From the NCBI GenBank assembly GCA_028279445.1, contig JANQNT010000027.1, forward strand, positions 62,001 to 126,000: DNA of 64,000 bases. Reading direction: 5' to 3'. The DNA is from Tepidamorphaceae bacterium (GTDB taxonomy: Bacteria; Pseudomonadota; Alphaproteobacteria; Rhizobiales; Tepidamorphaceae). A model generated the notes under the pieces. That model saw nothing but the letters and a program-made list of their open reading frames with translations. It was not told where the DNA came from and did no database searches. The stretch's first letter is position 1; each line of letters begins with the position of its first letter. Positions 51,994-61,165 of the stretch are shown piece after piece. A program made the translations under genes and the position numbers.

Positions 51994-52974
51994 TCAGGGC
52001 GTCAGCAGTATCTTCCCGCGATGGACGGCCGCTTCCATCATGCGATGGGCTTCGGCGGCCTCGGCCAGCGGCAGGATGGTGTGGGTGACCGGCTTCAGCT
52101 TGCCGCCGCCGAACAGCTCCCAGACCCTGGTGCGCAGTTCGTAGGCGATCTGTGCCTTGAAGGCATCGGGGCGTGAGCGCAGGGTCGAACCCGTGTAGGT
52201 CAGCCGCTTGAGCATCACCGGCATCAGGTCGACCTCCATCTTCGAGCCCTTGTTGAAGGCGAGTTGGATGATGCGCGCGTCGTGGCGGGCGGCCTTCATG
52301 TTGCGCGCGACATAGTCGCCGGCAACGATGTCGAGGATGATGTCGGCGCCGCCTGCCTCGCGCACGATCGGCACGAAATCCTCGTTCTTGAAGTCGATGG
52401 CGCGCTCGGCGCCGAGTTGCTCGCAGAATGCGCAATCCTCGGCGCTCCCGGCCGTGGCGAAGATGCGCAGGCCCAGCGCCGCGCCGAGCTGGATCGCCGT
52501 CGAGCCGATGCCGCCGGCACCGCCATGCACCAGAAGCAACGCGCCCTCGGGCACCTCGTGGCCATGGAAGATGTTGCTCCAGACCGTGAAGTAGGTCTCC
52601 GGCAGGCCGGCCGCGTCGGTTTCATCGACACGGTCGGGAATGTGCAGGCAGTGGTCGGCATCGATGGCGACGTATTGCGCGTAGCCGCCGCCATTGGTCA
52701 GGGCGCAGACCCTGTCGCCGATGTTCCATCGGGACTGATCGTCGCCGGCCACCACCGTGCCGGAGACTTCCAGACCAAGCAGGTCAGAGGCGCCCTTGGG
52801 CGGGGGATAGTGGCCGCGCCGCTGCAGCAGATCGGGTCCGTTGATGCCGGCGGCCGTGACCGCGACCAGAACCTCGCCGGCAGCCGGCGTGGGCACCGGT
52901 CGACGGGCGGGTTTCAGCACGTCCGGGCCGCCGGGCTCGGTGGCGACGATCACGTCCATTTCTTCGGGGATCAT
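51994..52974 (-). CDS. NAD(P)H-quinone oxidoreductase (zinc-independent MDR family)
   Basis: This 326-residue enzyme belongs to the PIG3/quinone oxidoreductase group: VTAAGINGPDLLQRRGHYPP, GLEVSGTVVA, LLVHGGAGGIGSTAIQLGAA (Rossmann loop) and a terminal GKILLTP. No zinc-binding Cys/His set is visible, as expected in this group. It reduces quinones or enones with NADPH. The ATG at 52974 (MIPEEMDVIV) is preferred over one nine codons earlier. It lies downstream of the CoA ligase-like genes on the same strand but 95 bases away. Confidence 0.9.
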   Translation of the reverse strand: MIPEEMDVIVATEPGGPDVLKPARRPVPTPAAGEVLVAVTAAGINGPDLLQRRGHYPPPKGASDLLGLEVSGTVVAGDDQSRWNIGDRVCALTNGGGYAQYVAIDADHCLHIPDRVDETDAAGLPETYFTVWSNIFHGHEVPEGALLLVHGGAGGIGSTAIQLGAALGLRIFATAGSAEDCAFCEQLGAERAIDFKNEDFVPIVREAGGADIILDIVAGDYVARNMKAARHDARIIQLAFNKGSKMEVDLMPVMLKRLTYTGSTLRSRPDAFKAQIAYELRTRVWELFGGGKLKPVTHTILPLAEAAEAHRMMEAAVHRGKILLTP

Positions 52975-53068
52975 GGTTGTCCTCAGGGCTTGTCGCTGCA
53001 AGGGGGCAGGGCGCTGGTTACACGCTATCGGAGCGCGCGGCCAGTCTCCATGCGGGCAACACCTGAGA

Positions 53069-53950
53069 CTAGCTGTTGCCGTCGATCGCCTTCTTCATCA
53101 GCGGGGCGACCGCATCGGCGTCCGTGGCAATCAGCGCGCCGGCCGATTGCAGCCGCTCGATCTTCTCCGCTGCGCTTGGCAGGCCGAAGATCGACAGCGT
53201 GCCGGCATGTCCCATGCGGCGTTCCTTCGGCGCATGGCGTCCCACCACCAGCGCCACCACCGGCTTGCCGTAGTCGGTGGCCGCCAGATAGTCGGCGGCA
53301 TCTTCTTCCTCGGTGCCGCCGACCTCGCCGATAAGGATGACGCCCTTGGTGGCCTTGTCGTTGCGGAACAGCTCCAGACAGGTCCGGAAACCCAGACCGT
53401 GGATCGCATCGCCGCCGATGCCGACCGTGGTGGTCTGGCCAAGACCGTGCGCCGTGGTCTGGGCGAGTATCTCGCTGGTCAGCGAAGCGGACCGCGACAC
53501 GATGCCGACAACGCCGGGCGCTGCGTCGGCGGTCGGCATGACGCCGATCTTGCAGGCGTCCGGGGTCAGGATGCCCTGCGAATTGGGGCCGATGAGGATG
53601 CTGTCGGAGCCCTTGAGTGCTGCCTTGACGCGGGCGACGTCATGCACGGGGACCCGCTCGGTGACGCAGACGATGACGCCGATCTCCGCCTCGATGGCCT
53701 CGATGATCGCAGGTCCCGCCTTGGCCGCCGGGATCATCACCAGGCTGGCATTGGCGTTGGTCTCGCCGACGGCCTCGCGCACTGTGTTGAACACCGGCAG
53801 GCCGATATGCTGGCTGCCGCCCTTGCCGGGCCGCACGCCGGCCACGTAGGTGGAGCCGTAGCGCACCGCCAGATCGGTGTAGAAGGTGCCCGCCCGGCCG
53901 GTCATGCCCTGGACGAGCACGCGGGTCTGCTTGCCGACGAGGATGGCCAT
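53069..53950 (-). CDS. SucD-like acyl-CoA ligase alpha subunit (substrate unclear)
   Basis: This 293-residue protein matches the alpha subunit of succinyl-CoA/malate-CoA ligases: VLVQGMTGRAGTFYTDLAVR, GIGGDAIHG, and the phosphohistidine loop RRMGHAGTLSIFG. It diverges from standard SucD (SGT becomes SAS in VGIVSRSASL, and GGSQHIGLPVF in the CoA region), so it is unlikely to be the TCA-cycle enzyme. It overlaps the beta-subunit gene by one base and both are downstream of a GntR-type operator at 55185. The malate thiokinase pair (mtkAB) of serine-cycle bacteria is the closest familiar case; oxalate or another dicarboxylate is a further possibility given the neighbouring oxalate genes. Confidence 0.87.
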   Translation of the reverse strand: MAILVGKQTRVLVQGMTGRAGTFYTDLAVRYGSTYVAGVRPGKGGSQHIGLPVFNTVREAVGETNANASLVMIPAAKAGPAIIEAIEAEIGVIVCVTERVPVHDVARVKAALKGSDSILIGPNSQGILTPDACKIGVMPTADAAPGVVGIVSRSASLTSEILAQTTAHGLGQTTTVGIGGDAIHGLGFRTCLELFRNDKATKGVILIGEVGGTEEEDAADYLAATDYGKPVVALVVGRHAPKERRMGHAGTLSIFGLPSAAEKIERLQSAGALIATDADAVAPLMKKAIDGNS

Positions 53951-55125
53951 TAGCGACGTCCCCCCTTGGCAACCTGGACAGCGCGGGCGATGGCCGAACT
54001 CATGTCGGAGAAATCCTCGATCGGCAGCCGCCGGTCCTTCAGCATGGTGCGGGCCCAGTCTGCGTTCTGGCCGGCCAGGCGCACCACCACCGGCGGCTTG
54101 CGCTCGGCGCGTGCATAGGCGATGGCGAAGCCTTCGGCCACCGTGTCGCAGGCCGTCATGCCACCGCCGTGCACATTGACCAGAACCACGGTGACAGAGG
54201 GGTCCTGCAGCAGCATGGTGGCACCGCGCGCCATCTGCAGGCTGGTCGTCGTGGTGCGGATATCCATGAAGTTGGCCGGATCGCCGCCGGCATCGAACAG
54301 CATGTCGTTGGTGGCAAGGCCAAGGCCGGCGCCATTGACCACCACGCCGATATTGCCGGCCAGCTTGACGAAGTTGATGTCGTTTTCCCGGGCGATGCGC
54401 TCCTGCTCGGGGACATCCTGCCCATCGTCAAGGGCCTCGAATTCGGGATGACGGAACAGCGCGTTGGTGTCGAGGGATATCTTGGCGTCGACCGCCAGCA
54501 CCGCCCCGTCGACGCGCACGGCGAGCGGATTGATTTCCACCAGAGTGGCGTCGTTGGCAAAGAAGGCGCGTGCCGCGGCCATGGCGAGTTCGGCGGCCGG
54601 CTCGAGCGCGTTGTCGGAGACACCGGTCTCGGCCAGGAACCGGCGCAATGCCGCCATGTCGTCGCTGCCATCGAAGGTCAGCGTGAACTGGCGCACGATG
54701 CCCGGATCGATGCGCGCGGCCTGCTCGAACTCCACGCCGCCCCTGTCGGAGCACAGCAGTACCGGCTCGCCGGTGTGCTGGTCGAAGGCGATGGCCAGAT
54801 AGAAGCTGCGGTGAATGTCGACCGCCTCTTCGATGTAGACGCTGTTGACCAGTTCGCCCGCCGGCCCGGTTTGCGCCGTCACCAGCGCTTCGCCGATCAG
54901 CCGCGCGGCCTCGCTGCGCACCGCAGAGGGCGTGGCGGCCATCTTGATGCCGCCGACGAGGCCGCGTCCGCCAGCGCCGATCTGCGCCTTGACGACATAT
55001 TTCGTGGCAGGAATCTCACGGCACCGCGCTTCGGCCTCCTCCGGCGTGGTCGCCAGACGGCCAACGGGCACCGTGACGCCATATTGCGCCAGCAGTTCCT
55101 TGGACAGGTGTTCGGAGAGTTTCAA
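53950..55125 (-). CDS. SucC-like acyl-CoA ligase beta subunit (substrate unclear)
   Basis: This 391-residue protein is the ATP-grasp beta subunit partner: KLSEHLSKELLAQYGVTVPV at the start, KAQIGAGGRGLVGGIKM for ATP binding, LVEINPLAVR with the metal-binding residues, and VLVNVHGGGMTACDTVAEG at the CoA-facing end. The start codon is TTG at 55125; no ATG is available and conserved sequence begins at once. It is the first gene of the two-gene unit, about 60 bases downstream of a perfect GntR-type operator and divergent from a LysR gene. As with the alpha subunit, malate-CoA or another dicarboxylate-CoA ligase is the likely activity. Confidence 0.87.
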   Translation of the reverse strand: MKLSEHLSKELLAQYGVTVPVGRLATTPEEAEARCREIPATKYVVKAQIGAGGRGLVGGIKMAATPSAVRSEAARLIGEALVTAQTGPAGELVNSVYIEEAVDIHRSFYLAIAFDQHTGEPVLLCSDRGGVEFEQAARIDPGIVRQFTLTFDGSDDMAALRRFLAETGVSDNALEPAAELAMAAARAFFANDATLVEINPLAVRVDGAVLAVDAKISLDTNALFRHPEFEALDDGQDVPEQERIARENDINFVKLAGNIGVVVNGAGLGLATNDMLFDAGGDPANFMDIRTTTTSLQMARGATMLLQDPSVTVVLVNVHGGGMTACDTVAEGFAIAYARAERKPPVVVRLAGQNADWARTMLKDRRLPIEDFSDMSSAIARAVQVAKGGRR

Positions 55126-55184
55126 GACGATCGATCCGGGCGCGTTGGCTGCGGCGCGACGGGTGGGGACGAGACTTGTTGCAT

Positions 55185-55202
55185 GCTGTGGTATACCACA
55201 GC
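55185..55202. promoter_or_regulatory. Palindromic operator, TGGTATACCA family (copy 1)
   Basis: GCTGTGGTATACCACAGC is a perfect 18-base palindrome 60 bases upstream of the SucC-like gene and 176 bases before the LysR gene. Its core TGGTATACCA recurs at 57289 and 58458. The shape fits a GntR/FCD site, and the only such regulator nearby is encoded at 58588. Confidence 0.8.
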
Positions 55203-55377
55203 TTCGGCGCGGTCAACAGACGCGAATCGGACCGCGGTTGTCCCGGAACTGTGCCGGTTGGAAGCCGATGGCGCATGGGCAGGTTGGCATCGTGGCACCC
55301 GGCGCGATAAAATCGCCCGACGCATCGGGATAAACACGACAAATCGCGGCTCGGCCGTGTGGGGAACGAAAACGCCT

Positions 55378-56265
55378 GTGTTCGAACTACGCGATCTGCA
55401 GATTCTGTCCGCCCTTGGACGACACCGGCATTTTGCCCGGGCAGCGAACGAGTGCGGCATTTCGCAGCCGGCCTTTTCGGCGCGGCTGAAGAAGTTCGAG
55501 CTCGATCTCGGCGTGCCGCTGGTCGAGCGCGGCAACCGTTTCCAGGGCTTTACGCCGGAAGGCGAGATCGCGCTGAAATGCGCCATCGAGGTGCTCGATG
55601 CCGCCGAGGGCTTGCGCCAGAGGATTGCCGAATCGCGTGGCACGGTGGCCGGGCAGTTGACCATCGGCACGGTTCCCACCGCACTGGCGTTCGTCTCGAT
55701 GCTGCCCCAGGCGATGAAGGTGGCGCATCCGCATCTGTCGCTGCAGATCAAGTCGGCGACGGCGCTGCTGGTGCAACTGGGCCTGGAGGACCGAACCTTC
55801 GACGCCGGCATCAGTTACCTCGACGGCGTCCTGCCGCCATCGCTGGTGGCCACGCGGCTCTATGATGAGCGTTACGTGTTGCTGGCGCCGCGCGCGCTCG
55901 CCCCGCAGACCAGCGGGTCGATCACCTGGCGGGAAGCCTCGCTGCTGCCGCTCAGCGTGCTGACATCGGATATGCAGAACCGGCGAATCGTGGAGCAGGT
56001 GTTCCAGGAGATCGGGGTCAGCGCCAACATCGTGCTCGAGGCCAATGTGTTTTCCGCCTGCCTGGCCCAGGTGCAAAGCGGTTTTGCGGCGACCATCGTG
56101 CCGGAACTGCTGGTGCGCGGCCTGCCGGCGGGAGACGATGTGGTCAGTCTTGCCCTGACCGAGCCCGAGATTCGCAAGCCGATCGGCCTGATCGTGACCG
56201 ACAGGGCGCCGATGCTGCCCGCGGTGAAGGCCTTGCGCGACATTGTCGAGGCATTGTTGCAATAA
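55378..56265 (+). CDS. LysR-family transcriptional regulator
   Basis: This 295-residue LysR regulator starts with FELRDLQILSALGRHRHFAR and a winged helix-turn-helix (AANECGISQPAFSARLKKFE), followed by a substrate-binding domain with TIGTVPTALAFVSMLPQAM. The GTG at 55378 with GGGGAA upstream gives a standard length; a much longer frame upstream is not used. It is divergent from the SucCD-like pair and probably controls it, together with the GntR-type site. The inducer is likely a carboxylic acid of the pathway, by analogy with LysR regulators of C2 metabolism. Confidence 0.9.
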   Translation: MFELRDLQILSALGRHRHFARAANECGISQPAFSARLKKFELDLGVPLVERGNRFQGFTPEGEIALKCAIEVLDAAEGLRQRIAESRGTVAGQLTIGTVPTALAFVSMLPQAMKVAHPHLSLQIKSATALLVQLGLEDRTFDAGISYLDGVLPPSLVATRLYDERYVLLAPRALAPQTSGSITWREASLLPLSVLTSDMQNRRIVEQVFQEIGVSANIVLEANVFSACLAQVQSGFAATIVPELLVRGLPAGDDVVSLALTEPEIRKPIGLIVTDRAPMLPAVKALRDIVEALLQ

Positions 56266-56326
56266 TCTGTGCTTATCGCGTGCATTGCGAATTCGATTTG
56301 CTGTCGGTGCACCTCCGGTCTTTAGA

Positions 56327-56341
56327 TTAGACAAAGTCTAA
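56327..56341. promoter_or_regulatory. Palindrome before the isochorismatase-like gene
   Basis: TTAGAC-AAA-GTCTAA is a perfect 15-base palindrome, 114 bases before the next start. It could be an operator for the LysR protein (T-N11-A type motif inside it) or another regulator. No other copy was noticed. Confidence 0.4.
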
Positions 56342-56454
56342 GACATTCTAGGGATTCGGGAGGGTCGCGTGACGGCGTCCTTAGATACCAACTGTGCCTC
56401 GCTGCCAGGTCTTGCCGGCCGCGCCATGCGCGCGGCGATGCGGGAGTGGCCGCT

Positions 56455-57018
56455 ATGAGCGTGGCGCTGATGCTGGTCGATATCCAGAAAGGCGTTATCG
56501 CCGAGGCCCGCAACAATCCGGACATGGAGACCAACGCGCTGACGCTGCTGGAGGCCTGGCGGGCTGCCAGGGCACCGGTGGTACATGTCCAGCATGCCTC
56601 GACGGATCCCGCATCCCCCCTGGCGCCGGAGCGTCCCGGATACGACTTTCGCCCAGGCTTCGAGCCGCAGGCCGGCGAGCGCCACGTGATCAAGTCGCAG
56701 AGCGCGCCGTTTGCCCAGACCGGCCTTGCCGACGACTTGCGCGCCGAGCGCATCGAGGACCTGGTGATCGCCGGTGTCTGCACGGAGCACTGCGTGTCGT
56801 CCACCGCGCGAGCGGCGTCTAATCTCGGCTTTCGCGTCACGATCGTGGGTGACGCCTGCCATGCCTGGTCGCGGCGCGATCCGATGACCGGCAGGCTGAT
56901 CCCGGCGGAAGATATCCACCGCATGGAACTCGCCATCCTGAGCGGCGAATACGCCGATGTGGTCACCGCCAGGGACGCGGTCGACCTTGCGTTGGTCGCG
57001 GAGATGCTGGATTTCTGA
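56455..57018 (+). CDS. Isochorismatase-family cysteine hydrolase
   Basis: This 187-residue protein has the cysteine hydrolase triad: Asp in LMLVDIQKGVIA, Lys in VIKSQSAPF, and Cys in VIAGVCTEHCVSSTARAA. The family hydrolyses isochorismate, amides (nicotinamidase-like) or carbamoyl groups, so the substrate cannot be stated. The ATG at 56455 follows GGGAG at eight bases and is preferred to a GTG three codons earlier. It is the only gene between the LysR gene and the hpr-like gene on the plus strand. It may belong to the regulon or may simply be next to it. Confidence 0.85.
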   Translation: MSVALMLVDIQKGVIAEARNNPDMETNALTLLEAWRAARAPVVHVQHASTDPASPLAPERPGYDFRPGFEPQAGERHVIKSQSAPFAQTGLADDLRAERIEDLVIAGVCTEHCVSSTARAASNLGFRVTIVGDACHAWSRRDPMTGRLIPAEDIHRMELAILSGEYADVVTARDAVDLALVAEMLDF

Positions 57019-57085
57019 ATTTCCGACCTGCACGCGCGTGGCGGAACCGTTACCTGACGGCGTTCCGGACCCTGAAATGCAAAAC

Positions 57086-57116
57086 GGGCGGCGTGGCATT
57101 GTGTGCCACACCGCCC
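57086..57116. terminator. Hairpin after the isochorismatase-like gene
   Basis: GGGCGGCGTGGCA pairs with TGCCACACCGCCC across a five-base loop, with one G-T pair. Upstream AAAA gives a T-run on the minus strand, so termination may act on that strand; on the plus strand the T-run is absent. Confidence 0.5.
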
Positions 57117-57288
57117 AGTTGCGGTGCGGGAAACGACAAGCGCGTCTCGATCACGAATGTGATGGCGTGCTTTTTTCGTTACCCGCTGTCACGGCCCGGA
57201 CCGGGTCGTGCGTTGGTTGCCGGCGGTGCTGCGGTTGATCGCCAATTCGGCGCGATCAGGTCGGTGCAGCGATGCTCGACGAATTCTG

Positions 57289-57298
57289 TGGTATACCA
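57289..57298. promoter_or_regulatory. TGGTATACCA operator (copy 2)
   Basis: The ten-base palindrome TGGTATACCA (within CTGTGGTATACCATC) lies 100 bases upstream of the hydroxypyruvate-reductase-like gene. It shares CTGTGGTATACCA with copy 1. Confidence 0.78.
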
Positions 57299-57398
57299 TC
57301 TACCACGCTAATCGCACGGCTGCAAGCCGCTGGAATTTCGGTGGCTGGAACTGGCCGCGTGTGCTCCAATCGCGGCACATATGAACGGGGGAAACGTG

Positions 57399-58355
57399 AT
57401 GAAAATCGTCTGTCTGGACAAGGACACCTACGCACCCGATCTTGATCTTGCGCGCCCCGGCGTGGCGCATGAGTGGGTCGAGTACGGCGCGACGGCGCCC
57501 GGTGAGATTGTCGAGCGATTGGCGGGCGCCAGCGTGTGCATCACCAACAAGGTTCCGATGCGCGAGGAAACCCTGGCGCAGTTGCCGGACCTCAAGATGA
57601 TCTCGGTCTCCGCCACCGGCTACGACGTCATCGACATCCCCGCCTGCCAGAAGCGCGGCATCGTTGTCTCCAATGTGCGCGGCTATGCGACGCACACCGT
57701 TCCCGAGCACACCTTCGCGCTGATTCTGGCGCTGCGGCGCGGCATCGCCGGATACCGGCAGGACGTGATCGACGGGCAGTGGGAGAAATCCGGACAGTTC
57801 TGTTTCCACACCCACATGATCCGCGACCTGAACGGATCGACCCTGGGCCTGATCGGCGAGGGACATATCGGCCAGTCGGTGGCGCGGATCGCCGAGAACG
57901 GTTTCGGCATGCGCGCCGTGTTTGCTGCCCACAAGGGCGTCGACGGGCTGGGGCCGCTCTATACACCGTTCGAGCAGGTGCTGGAGGAAAGCGACATCAT
58001 CTCGTTGCACTGTCCGCTGACGCCGCAGACCCGCAACGTGCTGTCGGCCCCGGAATTCGCCCGCATGGCGCGCAAGCCGCTGATCATCAACACATCCCGC
58101 GGCGGACTGGTCAACGAGGCCGATCTGGTTGGCGCGCTCGATGACGGACAGATCGCCGGTTTCGGGTTTGACGTGCTGACCGTCGAGCCTCCCGCGCCCG
58201 ACAATCCGCTGCTGTCCGTGCTCGACCGGCCCAACGTGATCGTGACGCCGCATGTCGCGTGGGCGAGCCGCGAGGCGCAGACCGAATGCTGGCGCCAGAC
58301 GATCGAGGCGATCGACAATTTCGCCGCCGGCACCCCAAGCAACGTGCTGACCTGA
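57399..58355 (+). CDS. D-2-hydroxyacid dehydrogenase (hydroxypyruvate/glyoxylate reductase-like)
   Basis: This 318-residue NAD(P)-dependent dehydrogenase has the Rossmann loop LGLIGEGHIGQSVARIAENG, the catalytic Arg in NTSRGGLVNEADLV, Glu in GFDVLTVEPPAP and His in VTPHVAWAS. The sequence MKIVCLDKDT and the overall pattern resemble glycerate dehydrogenase/hydroxypyruvate reductase (HprA) of methylotrophs and phosphoglycerate dehydrogenase-like enzymes. The ATG at 57399 follows GGGGGAAAC and is preferred over one six codons earlier. An operator of the TGGTATACCA family sits upstream. The role as a glyoxylate or hydroxypyruvate reductase in the C2 pathway is inferred. Confidence 0.88.
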   Translation: MKIVCLDKDTYAPDLDLARPGVAHEWVEYGATAPGEIVERLAGASVCITNKVPMREETLAQLPDLKMISVSATGYDVIDIPACQKRGIVVSNVRGYATHTVPEHTFALILALRRGIAGYRQDVIDGQWEKSGQFCFHTHMIRDLNGSTLGLIGEGHIGQSVARIAENGFGMRAVFAAHKGVDGLGPLYTPFEQVLEESDIISLHCPLTPQTRNVLSAPEFARMARKPLIINTSRGGLVNEADLVGALDDGQIAGFGFDVLTVEPPAPDNPLLSVLDRPNVIVTPHVAWASREAQTECWRQTIEAIDNFAAGTPSNVLT

Positions 58356-58457
58356 CAGCGACCGGATCGGCCTTGCCGGCACAATCGGGCTTCGTTTTTG
58401 CCGGCGTTGTTGCAGATGGACGGCGAGGATCGTTGCCAAGCCCGGATCGCTGGCGTA

Positions 58458-58467
58458 TGGTATACCA
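58458..58467. promoter_or_regulatory. TGGTATACCA operator (copy 3)
   Basis: The same ten-base palindrome lies 120 bases upstream of the GntR gene, so it probably mediates autoregulation and control of the downstream oxc-frc-formyltransferase genes. Confidence 0.78.
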
Positions 58468-58587
58468 GATCGATAGCGCAGACGCTGCGGTGGGACGCCA
58501 GAACTTCTCCCCACCGGGTGAGGGTGACGAGAGCCGGAAGGGCCTCCGTTGCTGGGGCTGCGAATTGCAGGATGGGACAAGGCGAGC

Positions 58588-59301
58588 ATGGCGGGTGTGA
58601 CGCTCAAGCCGCTGGCGATGAACTTCATTCTGAAGGACCGGATCTACGACGTCCTTCTGGAAGCCATCCTCAACACCAACATCTATGACGAGGACGCCGA
58701 TCTGCGTCTCGACGAACGCACCATGGCCGATCAGCTCGGTATTTCGCGCACGCCTTTGCGCGAGGCGCTGGCGCGGCTTGAGCGGGACGGGTTCGTCGAG
58801 ATCAAGCCGCGCAAGGGTGTCTTCATCGCACGCAAGTCGCTGGACGAGGTGCTCGAGATGGTGATCGCCTGGGCGGCGCTGGAGAGCATGGCGGCGCGGC
58901 TGGCCACCGAGAATGCCACCGACGACGAGTTCAAGCGCCTGCGCAAGATGGCGATGCGCCACAGCGAAAGCGCCACGCGGGCCGATCTGGAAGAGTATTC
59001 GGAAGCCAATATCGCCTTCCACCAGACCATTCTGGATCTGTCCAAGTGCACGCTGCTGCGGACCATGGCCGATGGACTGTTCATGCATATGCATGCCGTG
59101 CGGCGCCGTGCCATGGGCGAGGACAATCGCGCCGGGCGCTCGGTGATCGACCACATGGAGATCATCGAGGCGCTGGAGAGCCGCGATGCGGACCTGGCCT
59201 CACGGCTGGTGCGCGACCATACGATGCGCCTGCATGACCATATCGGGCGCACATGGACCAAGCTGGCCCCGATTTCGGAAGGTGCCATGGAGGCAGGCTA
59301 G
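58588..59301 (+). CDS. GntR-family regulator with FCD domain
   Basis: This 237-residue regulator has a GntR winged helix (DERTMADQLGISRTPLREAL, then ARLERDGFV, residues 43-70) and an FCD ligand domain with metal-binding His residues (EANIAFHQTILDLS, RSVIDHMEIIEALE, VRDHTMRLHDHI). FCD regulators usually bind a carboxylate through a metal. The ATG at 58588 (MAGVTLKPLAMNF) is chosen over one 13 codons earlier. The oxc gene starts 74 bases downstream on the same strand. Three TGGTATACCA sites in the surrounding region are proposed as its operators. A repressor released by oxalate, formyl-CoA or glyoxylate is a natural guess, not shown. Confidence 0.9.
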   Translation: MAGVTLKPLAMNFILKDRIYDVLLEAILNTNIYDEDADLRLDERTMADQLGISRTPLREALARLERDGFVEIKPRKGVFIARKSLDEVLEMVIAWAALESMAARLATENATDDEFKRLRKMAMRHSESATRADLEEYSEANIAFHQTILDLSKCTLLRTMADGLFMHMHAVRRRAMGEDNRAGRSVIDHMEIIEALESRDADLASRLVRDHTMRLHDHIGRTWTKLAPISEGAMEAG

Positions 59302-59375
59302 CGGGATCGTTGTCCCTGGTGCCGGCTGACACGGCCGGCTGACAAGAACAAGAACGGTGGGAGGAAGACACACCA

Positions 59376-61145
59376 ATGGCGGCCACACTGGATGCCGAGA
59401 TCGCCGACGAAGGCAGGGCGGACGCAGGTCAACTGACCGACGGGTTTCATCTGCTGATCGATGCGCTGAAGCTCAACGGAATCAACACCATCTACAACGT
59501 GCCGGGCATCCCGATCACCGATCTGGGACGCTATGCGCAGGCACAGGGCATGCGCGTTATCTCGTTTCGCCACGAGCAGCACGCGGGCTATGCGGCATCG
59601 GTCGCCGGCTTTCTCACCAAGATACCGGGCGTGTGCATGACGGTTTCCGCGCCGGGCTTCCTGAACGGCCTGACGGCGGTCGCCAACGCCACCACCAACT
59701 GCTGGCCGATGATCCTGATCTCCGGGTCTTCTGAGCGTGAGATCGTCGATCTCGCTCAGGGCGACTACGAGGAAATGGACCAGCTCGCCATCGCGCGGCC
59801 GTTCTGCAAGGCGGCCTACCGGCTGACCTATGCCCAGGACATCGGCATTGCAGTCGCGCGCGCCATCCGCAGTGCGGTGAGCGGACGGCCGGGCGGTGTT
59901 TATCTCGACATCCCCGGTGCCATGATGGGCCAGACGATGGACGCCGAAGAGGGCAAGAAGAGCCTGGTCAAGGTGATTGATCCGGCGCCGCGCCAGCGTC
60001 CTTCGGCGGACGCCATCGCGCGGGCCATCGAGGTGATGAAGGGCGCCGAGCGCCCGTTGATCGTGATCGGTAAGGGTGCGGCTTACGACCAGTCGGACGA
60101 TCTGGTGCGCGAGCTGGTCGAGAAGACCGGCTATCCGTTCCTGCCGATGTCGATGGCCAAGGGAATCCTGCCCGACACCCATCCGCAATGCGCTGCCGCG
60201 GCACGTTCGCTGGTGCTCAAGGACTCCGACGTCGTCATCATGATGGGCGCGCGGATCAACTGGCTGCTCAGTCACGGCAAGGGCCGGCAATGGGGCGAGC
60301 CGGGCGCCAAGCGGTTCGTGCAGATCGATATCGACGCGGAGGAAATGGACTCAAACGTCGAGATCGCCGCGCCGCTGGTCGGCGATGTCGGCTCGTGCGC
60401 CGCGGCCCTGCTGGAAGCCATGGAAGGTGAGGGCATCGCCCCGCCCAAGGACTGGGTCGACCAGGTCCATTCCAAGGCGGAAACCAACATGGAGAAGATG
60501 TCCGCCAGGCTGCAGAACAACAACGTGCCGATGGACTATCACGCAGCCCTCGGCGTCCTGAAGCAGGCGATCACCGACCGGCCCGACACCATCCTCGTCA
60601 ACGAGGGTGCCAATACGCTCGACATGGCCCGTTCGATCATCAACGTGCACAAGCCACGTCACCGCATCGACGTCGGCACCTGGGGCGTCATGGGTATCGG
60701 CATGGGGGCCGCGATCGCGGCGGCCGTGGAGACCGGCAAGCAGGTGCTGGCGGTCGAGGGCGACAGCGCGTTTGGTTTCTGCGGCATGGAGGTGGAGACC
60801 ATCTGCCGCTACAAGCTCCCGGTGTGCATCGTCATCTTCAACAACAACGGCATCTACAAGGGTGACGGCGAGAACTGGGGCGGCGGCGACGATCCGGCGA
60901 CCACGGTGTTCGTCGACGACGCCCGCTACGATCTGATGATGGAAGCCTTCGGTGGCGAGGGCGCCTGGGTCAAGACGCCTGACGAGTTGCGTCAGGCCGT
61001 CGAGACGGCGCTTGCCAGCGGCAAGCCGACCCTGATCAACGCGGCAATCGATCCGTCGGCCGGCAAGGAAAGCGGTAACATCGGCAACCTCAACCCGCAG
61101 TCGGTTGTGGCGCAGGCGCTGTATCCGCAGGCCAGCAAGATTTGA
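59376..61145 (+). CDS. oxc: Oxalyl-CoA decarboxylase
   Basis: This 589-residue thiamine diphosphate enzyme converts oxalyl-CoA to formyl-CoA and CO2. It matches Oxalobacter Oxc along its length: [38 protein letters not shown] (the ThDP-activating Glu), [14 protein letters not shown], and [19 protein letters not shown] followed by [15 protein letters not shown] for ThDP-Mg binding. The ATG at 59376 follows GGTGGGAGGAAG. The gene lies 74 bases after the GntR gene and 20 bases before frc, forming the oxalate module. An N-terminal extension of about 15 residues precedes the conserved start. Confidence 0.96.
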   Translation: MAATLDAEIADEGRADAGQLTDGFHLLIDALKLNGINTIYNVPGIPITDLGRYAQAQGMRVISFRHEQHAGYAASVAGFLTKIPGVCMTVSAPGFLNGLTAVANATTNCWPMILISGSSEREIVDLAQGDYEEMDQLAIARPFCKAAYRLTYAQDIGIAVARAIRSAVSGRPGGVYLDIPGAMMGQTMDAEEGKKSLVKVIDPAPRQRPSADAIARAIEVMKGAERPLIVIGKGAAYDQSDDLVRELVEKTGYPFLPMSMAKGILPDTHPQCAAAARSLVLKDSDVVIMMGARINWLLSHGKGRQWGEPGAKRFVQIDIDAEEMDSNVEIAAPLVGDVGSCAAALLEAMEGEGIAPPKDWVDQVHSKAETNMEKMSARLQNNNVPMDYHAALGVLKQAITDRPDTILVNEGANTLDMARSIINVHKPRHRIDVGTWGVMGIGMGAAIAAAVETGKQVLAVEGDSAFGFCGMEVETICRYKLPVCIVIFNNNGIYKGDGENWGGGDDPATTVFVDDARYDLMMEAFGGEGAWVKTPDELRQAVETALASGKPTLINAAIDPSAGKESGNIGNLNPQSVVAQALYPQASKI

Positions 61146-61165
61146 GCGTCGGGGGAATCGGAAAA

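Larger units (their letters stand above)
57019..57398. other. 380-base gap before the dehydrogenase gene
   Basis: It contains a hairpin at 57086-57116 and the second TGGTATACCA operator at 57289-57298. CGTGGCGGAACCGTT near 57037-57051 also occurs near 47400-47414. No coding frame is supported. Confidence 0.5.

Noticed and set aside
57086-57116. A strong terminator for the isochorismatase-like gene
   Set aside because: There is no T-run on the plus strand; it is kept only as a low-confidence hairpin.
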